This document shows, in pieces, positions 1 through 6,390 of a stretch of DNA of 9,728 bases; positions within the stretch are counted from its first letter, which is position 1; each line of letters starts with the position of its first letter. The DNA is from Victivallales bacterium. GTDB taxonomy: Bacteria > Verrucomicrobiota > Lentisphaeria > Oligosphaerales > Oligosphaeraceae. Location of the stretch: contig JAGCSE010000299.1 of NCBI GenBank assembly GCA_017964325.1, positions 1-9,728 of the forward strand, in the 5' to 3' direction. The notes below the pieces were generated by a model that was not told the origin of the DNA, ran no database searches, and saw only the letters and a list, made by a program, of their open reading frames with translations. The translations under genes were made by a program, and so were the position numbers.

Positions 1-132
1 ATTAATGATTAATGCTCAATGATTATTGCATTACCGTTGGTGACGTTTGGGCTGTCGCGCTCGCTTCACCCACGGCTGTGTTCCTGTTGCCCCTATGGGG
101 CTTGAAATCCTCATTAATCATTAATCATTAAT
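1..132. repeat. Intergenic element with inverted heptamer arrays
   Basis: Positions 1-28 are four direct heptamers, ATTAATG, ATTAATG, CTCAATG and ATTATTG. Positions 112-132 are three perfect copies of CATTAAT, the reverse complement of the same heptamer. The 83-bp core between them contains a small hairpin at 89-101, with arms GCCCC and GGGGC and loop TAT. The element lies just downstream of the SUMF1 gene stop and may continue left of the window. No T-run follows the hairpin on either strand, so it is not a convincing terminator. I see no coding potential in it. The arrangement resembles a REP-like palindrome with short-tandem-repeat flanks; its function is unknown. Confidence 0.75.
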
Positions 133-135
133 GAG

Positions 136-1857
136 TTAGTGGAGCATGGGGGCGAGGGCGAGACGGAAGCCGAGATTGGCCTTGCAGCCTTCTGGCTCGC
201 ATTGGCCGCGGTAGGCGGAACGGCAATGGCGTGCATAATCGCCGTAACAGCCGCCTCTTGTGACTTTCAATTCGCCAGATTCGGGACCGCGCGGATCCGT
301 CGCGGCCTCGTCGGCGATATCGCCAAACCAATCCCAACACCATTCGCGGATGTTGCCGTGCATATCGCAGAAGCCCCATGCGTTCGGCTGGCGTTCGCCG
401 ACGACGTGCGTCTTGTAGCCGGAATTGTATTTGTACCATGCGACGTTTTCAAAATAATTGCGCGCTTCCTCACTGTGGCTGGACGGGTCCAAACCATGGT
501 TGAAAGGCGTGGAAGTACCTGCACGGCAAGCATATTCCCATTCAGCTTCGGTGGGGAGGCGGTATTCATAGCCGTCGGGGAGGCGGCCTGCGATCATTTC
601 GAGATAGGTGAGTTCCTTGCACCACCGTTCGACGCTGTACCAGTCCAGCGTTTCGACAGGACGGCGCAGTCCGCCAAAATTGGCGGGACGTGCACGGAGG
701 CCCGCGCATTCGGCGATGATGGAATATTCCTCCTGTGTCACGGTGTACATGCCCAGCCAGAAGCCTTTTGTCAATGTGACTGCATGGAGGACTTCCTCTG
801 GCGTGCGGCCGCTTTCCTCCGCAGGGCTGCCCATTGTGAACGTGGCTGGCGGACACCAGATCATTTTGATTTTTGGTTCCTCAACCGTGAAATTGCGGGA
901 GCCTTGTTCGGCGGGTTTGCCTTTGATGGCGGTGTCGAAATCGGCGGCGATGTTGAGTCGTTCCTCCAGTTCGGCACGTGCCTGGATGAGTTCCTCCGTC
1001 GTGGGCTGCGGCTTGGCGGGACGGGCGGTTTCCGATTCTTCGTTCTGCTCCTGACGCGGGTTCTGATGGAACATCGGCGTCTTGATGATGGGGCCGAGGG
1101 CGAGGCGGAACCCTCTGTAACAACGGCGGTTGGTGGGGTTGCCGCCTTTGCGGGCGGACGAACTGCAGCCCATCGCCATGCCGCCCATGTTGCCGCCGCG
1201 GCAGACATGGTAGCGACCGTAGTCGGGGCCGAGCGGGTCGATGACATGGTCGAGCGGATATTCGTCATACCAGTCGCGGCACCATTCTTCGACGTTTCCG
1301 TGCATGTCGTAGAAGCCCCAGTTGTTGGGGAGCTTTTGGCCGACGTCATGGGTCTCCTTGCCGGAGTTGTGGTCATACCATGCGACTTCGTTGAGGTTGG
1401 GGCATTCGCCGTCACCACAAGTAAGTGTCTTGCCGTTATTTAGGGCGGTAGTCGTTCCTGCGCGGCAGGCATATTCCCATTCGGCTTCGGTTGGAAGGCG
1501 GTATTCAAAGCCCTCCGGGATGCGTCCTGCGCGTGATTCGCGTTTGTTAAGTGCTTCGCACCATTGAGTTGCATCCACCCATGTGACTCGTTCGACAGGG
1601 CGGTTTTCGCCTTCGAATTTTGACGGACGCGGGTTGAGCCCCGCCTGTTCGGCGATCATTTCATATTCGGCCTGCGTGGTCTGGAATCTCGCGAGCCAAT
1701 ATCCTTTGGTAATTGTAACTTGATGGAGCGGAGCATCTTCTGAATCTCCCTCCTCGTCTTCCGAACAGCCCATGATGAAATGGCCTGGATTGCACCAGAT
1801 CAAATCGATGCGGAGGCTGCCGAGCATGACATAACGTGAATTTTCTTGGCCTGGCAT
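136..1857 (-). CDS. Tandem SUMF1-domain protein (formylglycine-generating-enzyme-like)
   Basis: This 573-residue protein has two SUMF1/FGE-sulfatase domains, at about residues 12-256 and 327-571, joined by a polar Glu/Gln/Pro-rich linker with a short predicted helix near 287-304. Both domains carry the family landmarks: YRLPTEAEWEYACRAGT (119-135 and 432-448), WGF-DMHGN--EWC (180-193 and 494-507) and the terminal RGG...GFRLAL block (220-254 and 534-568). True formylglycine-generating enzymes use a Cys pair just after the RGG motif. Here only the second Cys position is kept (C231, C545); the first is Gly226 in domain 1 and Asp540 in domain 2, so sulfatase-activating chemistry is doubtful. A binding or other enzymatic role of the SUMF1 fold is more likely. 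No signal peptide is seen. The start is backed by GAGGA 7 nt upstream. It lies 31 nt after the FAD oxidoreductase gene, probably co-transcribed. Confidence 0.9.
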   Translation of the reverse strand: MPGQENSRYVMLGSLRIDLIWCNPGHFIMGCSEDEEGDSEDAPLHQVTITKGYWLARFQTTQAEYEMIAEQAGLNPRPSKFEGENRPVERVTWVDATQWCEALNKRESRAGRIPEGFEYRLPTEAEWEYACRAGTTTALNNGKTLTCGDGECPNLNEVAWYDHNSGKETHDVGQKLPNNWGFYDMHGNVEEWCRDWYDEYPLDHVIDPLGPDYGRYHVCRGGNMGGMAMGCSSSARKGGNPTNRRCYRGFRLALGPIIKTPMFHQNPRQEQNEESETARPAKPQPTTEELIQARAELEERLNIAADFDTAIKGKPAEQGSRNFTVEEPKIKMIWCPPATFTMGSPAEESGRTPEEVLHAVTLTKGFWLGMYTVTQEEYSIIAECAGLRARPANFGGLRRPVETLDWYSVERWCKELTYLEMIAGRLPDGYEYRLPTEAEWEYACRAGTSTPFNHGLDPSSHSEEARNYFENVAWYKYNSGYKTHVVGERQPNAWGFCDMHGNIREWCWDWFGDIADEAATDPRGPESGELKVTRGGCYGDYARHCRSAYRGQCEPEGCKANLGFRLALAPMLH

Positions 1858-1864
1858 GGTTGTA

Positions 1865-1869
1865 TCCTC
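1865..1869 (-). promoter_or_regulatory. Ribosome binding site of the SUMF1 gene
   Basis: GAGGA on the minus strand sits 7 nt before the ATG at 1857. It supports this start over the internal Met at residue 11 and lies in the 31-nt gap after the upstream gene. Confidence 0.6.
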
Positions 1870-1888
1870 GACTATATGTGATTGTGTT

Positions 1889-3277
1889 TTAATTGGCTAA
1901 ATGTAAGTACTTATCGACTTCGTTCGCGGTGATGACGCCGTAGTTCGCCGCTCCGAGCCAACCAGACATGATGATGCCGACGGAACCCGTGTGGAACAGC
2001 CCCGCAACCTGCTTCTGCATGTTCATGCTGTAGTCGAGCCCTTCGAATTTCGTGCCGAAAGTCGCGCCGTAGGCATGGCCTGTGTAGCGTTGGAACGTGC
2101 AAGGGGTGGAGGTTTCGATGTAATCGGCTATCTTTCTGATGTTAGGCAACTTGCGTTCGAGAATGTCCAGCGTGTTGTCGATGAGGTACTGCTTGCGCTT
2201 TTGATATTGGTCTGGCGGGAGACCGTCCCAGTCGCTGTAGTTCGCATTCATGCTGGCGACGATGGAATACTGGTCCGAACCAGGGCGGATTTCGGGATAA
2301 TAGACTGAGAATGTGCGGCTTGTGATGTGCGGCGACAACAGGGCCTGCGTGTCGTATTCTGGATATTCCGACGAGAAGACAAGATCGCCGATGTACGGGA
2401 TTTTCTTGCCTGGCTTGATGCCGATATAGACTTGGCAGGACGAGTTGCTCAAGCGGACTTTTGCGAAGCCGTCAAGAAACTCCCGTGAGAAATTATCCTC
2501 TCCGGCGATTTCGGAGACAAGGCGTTTGATGTTGCCGTTGAAGACGACTGCGCGGCATTTTATGGCTTTTCCGTTGACGATGGCGCCTTCGATTTTGCCG
2601 TTGCTGATAAGCACTTTCTCCAATCTGGCGTTGGTTTCGAGCTGTACGCCGTTTTTGATGAGCTGTTCTTTCATCATGGAGAGCATGAGATCAGTACCGC
2701 CGAGGAATGTGTAAACTCCTTGGCTCATGAAATTTCCGAAGACGATTCCGTATGCGATGGCAGGTTCGTCAAGCCCTGAACCATTCGCATAAGTGATGGG
2801 TTCGAGGAGGAAGCGCCAAACGTCTGTGCGGTTTGGAAAATAGCGGTTGAACAGCGTGCGGATGGTGTCTGGATTGTTGTCGTAGTAGTTCATGCCTTCG
2901 AGAGCCGCGAAGAAGGCGTTGACAGTGTCCTGCGGCAGATGGAAGGCATTGACGAGCTTGGAGGTGAAATCCGTTGTGTCAAATGTTGTATCCAATTGGA
3001 ACTGAGGATTATCGAATCGGATGGATTTGACTTGGATGACGCGTTCCGCAAACTCCTTCCCCCAGTATTTGCGGAGGGATTTCTTCATGCCGACGGGAAA
3101 GCCGTGGAGGGCGACGTCAAAAATGTGTCCTTTGCGTTTGAAATAGGTCGCCAGTCCGCCGATCATGGAATGCTGTTCGACGAGCAGGACTTTGTGGCCT
3201 GATTGCGCAAGACGGTTGGCGGCCGTCAGCCCCGCCAGACCACCGCCCGCCACTAGAATGTCAACGTGATTGTCCAT
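1889..3277 (-). CDS. FAD-dependent oxidoreductase, phytoene desaturase/CrtISO-like
   Basis: This is a 462-residue flavoprotein of the CrtI/CrtISO/retinol-saturase-type amine-oxidase superfamily. The N-terminal Rossmann motif is intact: beta strand VDILVA, then GGGLAG (11-16), helix, and Glu34 closing the second strand, followed by the GG..T motif (MIGGLATYF, 39-46). The C-terminal FAD-contact block HTGSVGIIMSGWLGAANYGV lies near the end and is typical of the family. No transmembrane segment or signal peptide is evident. The substrate cannot be read from sequence; no phytoene synthase or isoprenoid gene is in the window, so a carotenoid role is unproven. The start is fixed by the need for the complete nucleotide-binding motif, although no clear Shine-Dalgarno precedes the ATG. 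It is first in a probable two-gene unit with the SUMF1 gene. Confidence 0.88.
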   Translation of the reverse strand: MDNHVDILVAGGGLAGLTAANRLAQSGHKVLLVEQHSMIGGLATYFKRKGHIFDVALHGFPVGMKKSLRKYWGKEFAERVIQVKSIRFDNPQFQLDTTFDTTDFTSKLVNAFHLPQDTVNAFFAALEGMNYYDNNPDTIRTLFNRYFPNRTDVWRFLLEPITYANGSGLDEPAIAYGIVFGNFMSQGVYTFLGGTDLMLSMMKEQLIKNGVQLETNARLEKVLISNGKIEGAIVNGKAIKCRAVVFNGNIKRLVSEIAGEDNFSREFLDGFAKVRLSNSSCQVYIGIKPGKKIPYIGDLVFSSEYPEYDTQALLSPHITSRTFSVYYPEIRPGSDQYSIVASMNANYSDWDGLPPDQYQKRKQYLIDNTLDILERKLPNIRKIADYIETSTPCTFQRYTGHAYGATFGTKFEGLDYSMNMQKQVAGLFHTGSVGIIMSGWLGAANYGVITANEVDKYLHLAN

Positions 3278-3316
3278 TGATTGCTATTTGAGTTAAGACC
3301 AAAAAACTGCAACATA

Positions 3317-3345
3317 AATGTAACACGAAAGAGCCAATAATCCAA
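3317..3345 (-). promoter_or_regulatory. Weak candidate promoter for the FAD oxidoreductase operon
   Basis: On the minus strand TTGGAT (3345-3340) and TACATT (3322-3317) are separated by 17 nt, about 40 nt before the ATG at 3277, in an AT-rich stretch. The match to the sigma-70 consensus is only 3/6 and 4/6. The location is right, but the boxes are weak. Confidence 0.2.
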
Positions 3346-3424
3346 TGTATGAGTATTAAATAAGGTAAAAAAAGGCAACCCAAAGCATGAATTTTCAGAA
3401 TCCATGAAAACACAGATAACTTGT

Positions 3425-3441
3425 AGCGGCCGCTGGCCGCT
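3425..3441. other. GC-rich hairpin in the divergent intergenic region
   Basis: Arms AGCGGCC (3425-3431) and GGCCGCT (3435-3441) are perfectly complementary around a GCT loop. The left arm plus loop forms a NotI-type palindrome. It sits at the left edge of the repeat element at 3445-3619. No adjoining T-run makes it a terminator. Confidence 0.55.
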
Positions 3442-3444
3442 CAT

Positions 3445-3619
3445 GTCTTATCGTCTTATGTTCTTTTGTTCGCATCTTATGTCAAACCGCGCGATGGCGA
3501 CGCCATTGCGCTCTTCTTCTGGAGTGGGACGTGAGACGTGAGACGTGAGACGTGAGATGGGAGACGATTAGACGATTAGACGACAAGATGTTAGACGGGA
3601 GACGATTAGACGATTAGAC
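3445..3619. repeat. Composite repeat element: palindrome flanked by inverted short-repeat arrays
   Basis: Left flank 3445-3460 is GTCTTATC followed by GTCTTATG, with looser copies to 3483. The centre, 3489-3511, is a 10-bp palindrome (CGCGATGGC / GCCATTGCG core, loop GAC, one G.U pair). The right flank, 3524-3565, holds six heptamers: GTGGGAC, GTGAGAC three times, GTGAGAT, GGGAGAC. Then come octamers GATTAGAC twice (3566-3581), a spacer, and a second exact copy of the 23-bp GGGAGAC-GATTAGAC-GATTAGAC block (3559-3581 repeated at 3597-3619). GTCTTATC in the left flank is the reverse complement of GATAAGAC, one base from GATTAGAC, so the two flanks are inverted relatives. The rest of the 501-bp gap 3278-3778 holds AT-rich leader sequence and candidate promoters but no gene I can support. 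Confidence 0.75.
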
Positions 3620-3686
3620 CGCAGGAAAATCTTTGCGAAAAACAAGAAATGGGCGAAAGTCGTATGGTTTTTTCGTGGCGGCTGGT

Positions 3687-3716
3687 TTGATTCCTTGCCA
3701 TTGACCGACATATTAT
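3687..3716 (+). promoter_or_regulatory. Candidate promoter of the serine hydrolase gene
   Basis: TTGATT (3687-3692) and TATTAT (3711-3716) are separated by 18 nt, with the start codon 62 nt further on. TATTAT differs from TATAAT at one position. This is the only good pair I see in front of this gene. Confidence 0.35.
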
Positions 3717-3778
3717 AGTATTATCATTGAAAATGAGAGGCGGAAACGGGCAGGGCAACGCACAACAGGAAAACGACC

Positions 3779-4864
3779 ATGAAATTGCAAGAATTGCAGG
3801 ACAAGCTGAATGAAGGGATCAAGACGAAGATGACACCGTGCGCCGTGCTGTCGGCGTGGCATCTGCATGGGGCGTCGTTTCGTTTGACGGCGGGCTGCCA
3901 TACATACGAAAGCGACAGGCAAGTGCAGGAGGATGATTTGTTCGATTTGGCCTCCATCACGAAATGCGTCGGCACGACGACGTTGTGCATGTGGCTTTAC
4001 GACCAGGGCAAGCTGGATTTGCATGCGCCTTTGTACGAGTATCTTCCAGAATTTCTGGATGGTCCGCAGGAACAATTGGCATGGAGGAAATCCGTGACCA
4101 TCCGCCACGTCATGGCCCATTGCGCAGGCTTCCCGCCTTTCCTGAAATTCTACATAACCCACGCCCATGTAACGGATTGGATCGCACGCCGCAAACTCGT
4201 CCTTTCGACGAAACTGACCTACGAGCCTGGAAAGGATACGGTGTATTCGGACATCGGCTTCATGATCATGGGCGAAGTCGTGCGTCAATTGTCCGGAAAG
4301 CGCGTCGATGAACTCGCTCCCGAAGTTTTCTTCAAGAAATGGGGCATGAAAGATACGACGTACAATCCCGACAAGTCGTTGTGGCCACGTTGCGTGCCGA
4401 CGGAACTGAAGAAGGATAAGGATGGCGACGGATATTGGCAGGGCGTCGTCCACGATGAAAACGCCCGCTGGTACGAAGGCGCGGCGGGTCACGCAGGACT
4501 GTTCTCCACGGCTCCCGATCTGGATTTGTATGCGATGAATATGCTGACGGGCGGGGGTGGCGTCTTCAGCCAGAAGACCATCGACGTGTTCACAACGCGC
4601 GCAAACATCGTGGAAGGCAGTTCGCGCTGCCTGGGATGGGATTCCCCTGAACAGCCAAGTTCTGGCGGGTTACACGTAAGTCCTTCCAGTTTCGGACATA
4701 CTGGCTTTACGGGCACATCCTTCTGGATGGATCCAGAGAAGGGCGTTTCCGTTGTGTTGTTGACGAACGCCGTCCATCCGAAGCGCGAATGCAAAGGCAA
4801 CGGCTATTTCCCATGGCGCAACAAGATGCACACCTACGCATACGAAGTGCTTGGCGTGCTGTAA
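3779..4864 (+). CDS. Beta-lactamase-family serine hydrolase (class C / EstB-like)
   Basis: This 361-residue protein belongs to the serine beta-lactamase/penicillin-binding fold (COG1680-like). The nucleophile motif S59-I-T-K62 lies in FDLASITKCVGTTT. The second motif is Y156-S-D158 in VYSDIGFMIMGEVV, where class C beta-lactamases have Y-x-N. The third is H307-T-G309 in SFGHTGFTGTSFWMDP, an HTG replacing KTG as in many esterases and D-Ala-D-Ala peptidases of this group. Also seen are GHAGLFSTAPDL (237-248) and a C-terminal VVLLTNAVHP strand. No signal peptide or lipobox is visible, so the protein looks cytoplasmic, which argues against a resistance enzyme; an esterase or amidase is likelier. 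AGGA lies 8 nt before the ATG. It is the only supported plus-strand gene, monocistronic, and convergent with pyrK across a 92-nt gap. Confidence 0.88.
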   Translation: MKLQELQDKLNEGIKTKMTPCAVLSAWHLHGASFRLTAGCHTYESDRQVQEDDLFDLASITKCVGTTTLCMWLYDQGKLDLHAPLYEYLPEFLDGPQEQLAWRKSVTIRHVMAHCAGFPPFLKFYITHAHVTDWIARRKLVLSTKLTYEPGKDTVYSDIGFMIMGEVVRQLSGKRVDELAPEVFFKKWGMKDTTYNPDKSLWPRCVPTELKKDKDGDGYWQGVVHDENARWYEGAAGHAGLFSTAPDLDLYAMNMLTGGGGVFSQKTIDVFTTRANIVEGSSRCLGWDSPEQPSSGGLHVSPSSFGHTGFTGTSFWMDPEKGVSVVLLTNAVHPKRECKGNGYFPWRNKMHTYAYEVLGVL

Positions 4865-4882
4865 GGGTGTAAACTGCTGGGG

Positions 4883-4903
4883 CGCAATGGCGTTGCCATT
4901 GCG
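4883..4903. other. Palindromic hairpin between convergent genes
   Basis: Arms CGCAATGGC (4883-4891) and GCCATTGCG (4895-4903) pair perfectly over nine bases with a GTT loop. It lies between the ends of the serine hydrolase and pyrK, so it could act as a bidirectional stop. However, only a three-T stretch follows at 4907-4909, which is weak for an intrinsic terminator. The arms nearly match the palindrome at 3489-3511. Confidence 0.65.
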
Positions 4904-4912
4904 TGGTTTGAC

Positions 4913-4948
4913 GGGGAGACGGGGAGACGTGAGAAGAGACGGGAAGAC
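4913..4948 (+). repeat. GAGAC-type short tandem repeats
   Basis: GGGGAGAC occurs twice (4913-4928), then GTGAGA, AGAGAC and GGGAAGAC to 4948. These units belong to the same family as GTGAGAC and GGGAGAC at 3524-3603 and likewise follow the palindrome directly on the plus strand. Confidence 0.6.
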
Positions 4949-4956
4949 GAAGGCGG

Positions 4957-5727
4957 TCAATCCCACCAGACTTGCGTGGCGTTGAAGACAGGGCCTTCCA
5001 TGCAGGATCGGGCGTAGCGCCATCCGTCTGGCGTGTCGGCCTTTAGCTTGACGACACAGGCGAAACAGGCTCCGACGCCGCAGCACATCGGTTGGTCAAG
5101 GCTGATTTCAGCCTTTGGCGCGATGGCGGCGACCGCTTTCAGCATGGGATTCGGGCCGCAGGCCGCGACCATGGCGTCTGGATTTTCTGCAAGTGCCTCG
5201 CGCAGAAGGTCTGTGACAAGGCCGTGATGTCCGAGCGAACCATCGTCCGTGGAGATGCGCAAATCGCAGCCGAGGGATTTGTATTCGTCTTGTAGCAGGA
5301 TGTCGATTTTGGAACGGCCGCCAATCAAGACAATTGGCTTGATTGGCGCCAGTTTGGCGAGAAGGAATGTGGCGGCGCAGCCAAAGCCGCCCGCTACGAG
5401 AATGGATTTTTGACCAGAAGCGGGAATCGTAAAGCCTTTGCCATTAGGGCCGATGATGTCAATCATTTCTCCTGCGGAAATGGAACTGAGCTTATGCGTG
5501 CCTTCGCCGACGGTCTTGTAAATTAGGCTGAGACGGCCTGTTTGCTGATCCGTGTCGTAGATGCTGAAAGGGCGCCGCAGGACGCGATGTTCGAAATCTG
5601 GAATCTGGACATGGACAAATTGTCCAGGCTGCGCTTCCGTTGCGATTTCTGGAGCGATCATATCCAATTTGTAATAATCGCCTTGCAGTTGCCTGTTGGA
5701 AACGATTTTGGCTTTTATCTGTTTCAT
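4957..5727 (-). CDS. pyrK: Dihydroorotate dehydrogenase electron transfer subunit
   Basis: This 256-residue iron-sulfur flavoprotein passes electrons from dihydroorotate dehydrogenase B (PyrD) to NAD+ in pyrimidine synthesis. In order it shows an FAD domain with RRPFSIYD (51-58) and GEGTHKL (74-80), the GPNGKGF loop (93-99), an NAD domain opening with ILVAGGFGCAA (109-119) and AACGPNPML (188-196), and a C-terminal [2Fe-2S] site C216-x4-C221-x2-C224-x17-C242 ending in the PyrK-typical EGPVF. Length and motif order match PyrK rather than other ferredoxin reductases. It starts 6 nt after the aldolase gene with no Shine-Dalgarno, so translation is probably coupled. It is the last gene of its run. 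No pyrD is in the window and the next gene is convergent, so the partner subunit must be encoded elsewhere. Confidence 0.92.
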   Translation of the reverse strand: MKQIKAKIVSNRQLQGDYYKLDMIAPEIATEAQPGQFVHVQIPDFEHRVLRRPFSIYDTDQQTGRLSLIYKTVGEGTHKLSSISAGEMIDIIGPNGKGFTIPASGQKSILVAGGFGCAATFLLAKLAPIKPIVLIGGRSKIDILLQDEYKSLGCDLRISTDDGSLGHHGLVTDLLREALAENPDAMVAACGPNPMLKAVAAIAPKAEISLDQPMCCGVGACFACVVKLKADTPDGWRYARSCMEGPVFNATQVWWD

Positions 5728-5733
5728 GGAAAA

Positions 5734-6351
5734 TCAGCAGACTGGTTTGAATGATTGGACAAGAAGGCGGGCGGCCTGGCGGATTTCGTCTGGTGTGCGG
5801 CCTTTCTTATAGACGGCGGAACCGATGCCGACGCCTGCGCAGACCTGCATGAACGCTGGGAGGTTGGCCGCATTGACGCCGCCGACGGCGATGATTGGTT
5901 TGGAAACGACTGCCTTCAAATCCTTTACATAACCGGGGCCGACGATGCCCGCAGGAAAAAGCTTCAAGTAGTCCGCGCCCGCTTTTATGGCGGTGAATGC
6001 CTCTGTCGCCGTAAAGAAGCCTGGAATGGAAATCATGCCGAGCTTGACGGTTTCGTGGATGACATCGGAATCGGTGTTTGGCGAAATGATGAATTTGCCG
6101 CCGGCGGCATGGACGTTGCGGACATCCGAAACCGTCAGGACGGTTCCCGCGCCAATCATCATGCGACCTTGCGTATGTTCGACGGCTTTGGCGATGCTGT
6201 CCAGTGGTCCGACGGGGGAGTTGAGGGTGATTTCAAGCAGCTTGATGCCGCCGTCGAAGATGGCGTCTGCGATGGCGTTGATTTCCTGCGGTTCGACTCC
6301 ACGAAGGATCGTGATGCAGGGACAGTCTTTTATGAGGTCTTGGAAATTCAT
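5734..6351 (-). CDS. eda: KDPG/KDPGal-type aldolase (Eda/DgoA family)
   Basis: This 205-residue class I aldolase of the KDPG/KHG family splits 2-keto-3-deoxy-6-phospho sugar acids to pyruvate and glyceraldehyde 3-phosphate. Schiff-base Lys130 lies in ADYLKLFPAG. Glu40 in LLEITLNSP and Arg17 in ILRG are the expected active-site residues. At the position of E. coli Eda Arg49 it has Asn44, in LNSP, as in DgoA; ATEAFTAIKAGA and GP-YVKDLKAV are also DgoA-like. The substrate may therefore be KDPGal (galactonate or galacturonate side) rather than KDPG; I cannot decide. I take the ATG at 6351 rather than an in-frame TTG at 6358-6360, because family members begin close to this Met. No Shine-Dalgarno is present, and the leader is AT-rich with a TATATA box at 6375-6380. 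The kinase for the preceding pathway step lies upstream across a tandem repeat. Confidence 0.88.
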   Translation of the reverse strand: MNFQDLIKDCPCITILRGVEPQEINAIADAIFDGGIKLLEITLNSPVGPLDSIAKAVEHTQGRMMIGAGTVLTVSDVRNVHAAGGKFIISPNTDSDVIHETVKLGMISIPGFFTATEAFTAIKAGADYLKLFPAGIVGPGYVKDLKAVVSKPIIAVGGVNAANLPAFMQVCAGVGIGSAVYKKGRTPDEIRQAARLLVQSFKPVC

Positions 6352-6390
6352 AATAATCAATAATTTAGGATGTTTATATAGTTTGTATTT

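Noticed and set aside
1..135. Transposon end or att site
   Set aside because: The inverted heptamers resemble terminal repeats, but no transposase or integrase gene is visible and no target duplication can be tested because the left side is cut off by the window edge.
139..1443. 434-codon plus-strand open frame
   Set aside because: It is antisense to the SUMF1 gene, whose two domains are unmistakable. The translation is Phe/Ala/Val-rich with no recognisable motif, as expected of a mirror frame in a GC-biased gene.
3253..3444. 63-codon minus-strand frame before the FAD oxidoreductase
   Set aside because: It overlaps the oxidoreductase start out of frame, has no ribosome binding site, and its Phe-rich sequence comes from AT-rich leader DNA.
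3713..4492. 259-codon minus-strand open frame
   Set aside because: It is antisense to the serine hydrolase, which carries SxxK, YSD and HTG motifs. The frame has no domain and no ribosome binding site.
4883..4909. Intrinsic terminator for the convergent genes
   Set aside because: The hairpin is perfect, but only three T residues follow on the plus strand and no T-run follows on the minus strand, so I list it as a hairpin with possible stop function rather than as a terminator.
5755..6363. 202-codon plus-strand open frame
   Set aside because: It mirrors the aldolase gene, whose active-site residues are intact on the other strand.
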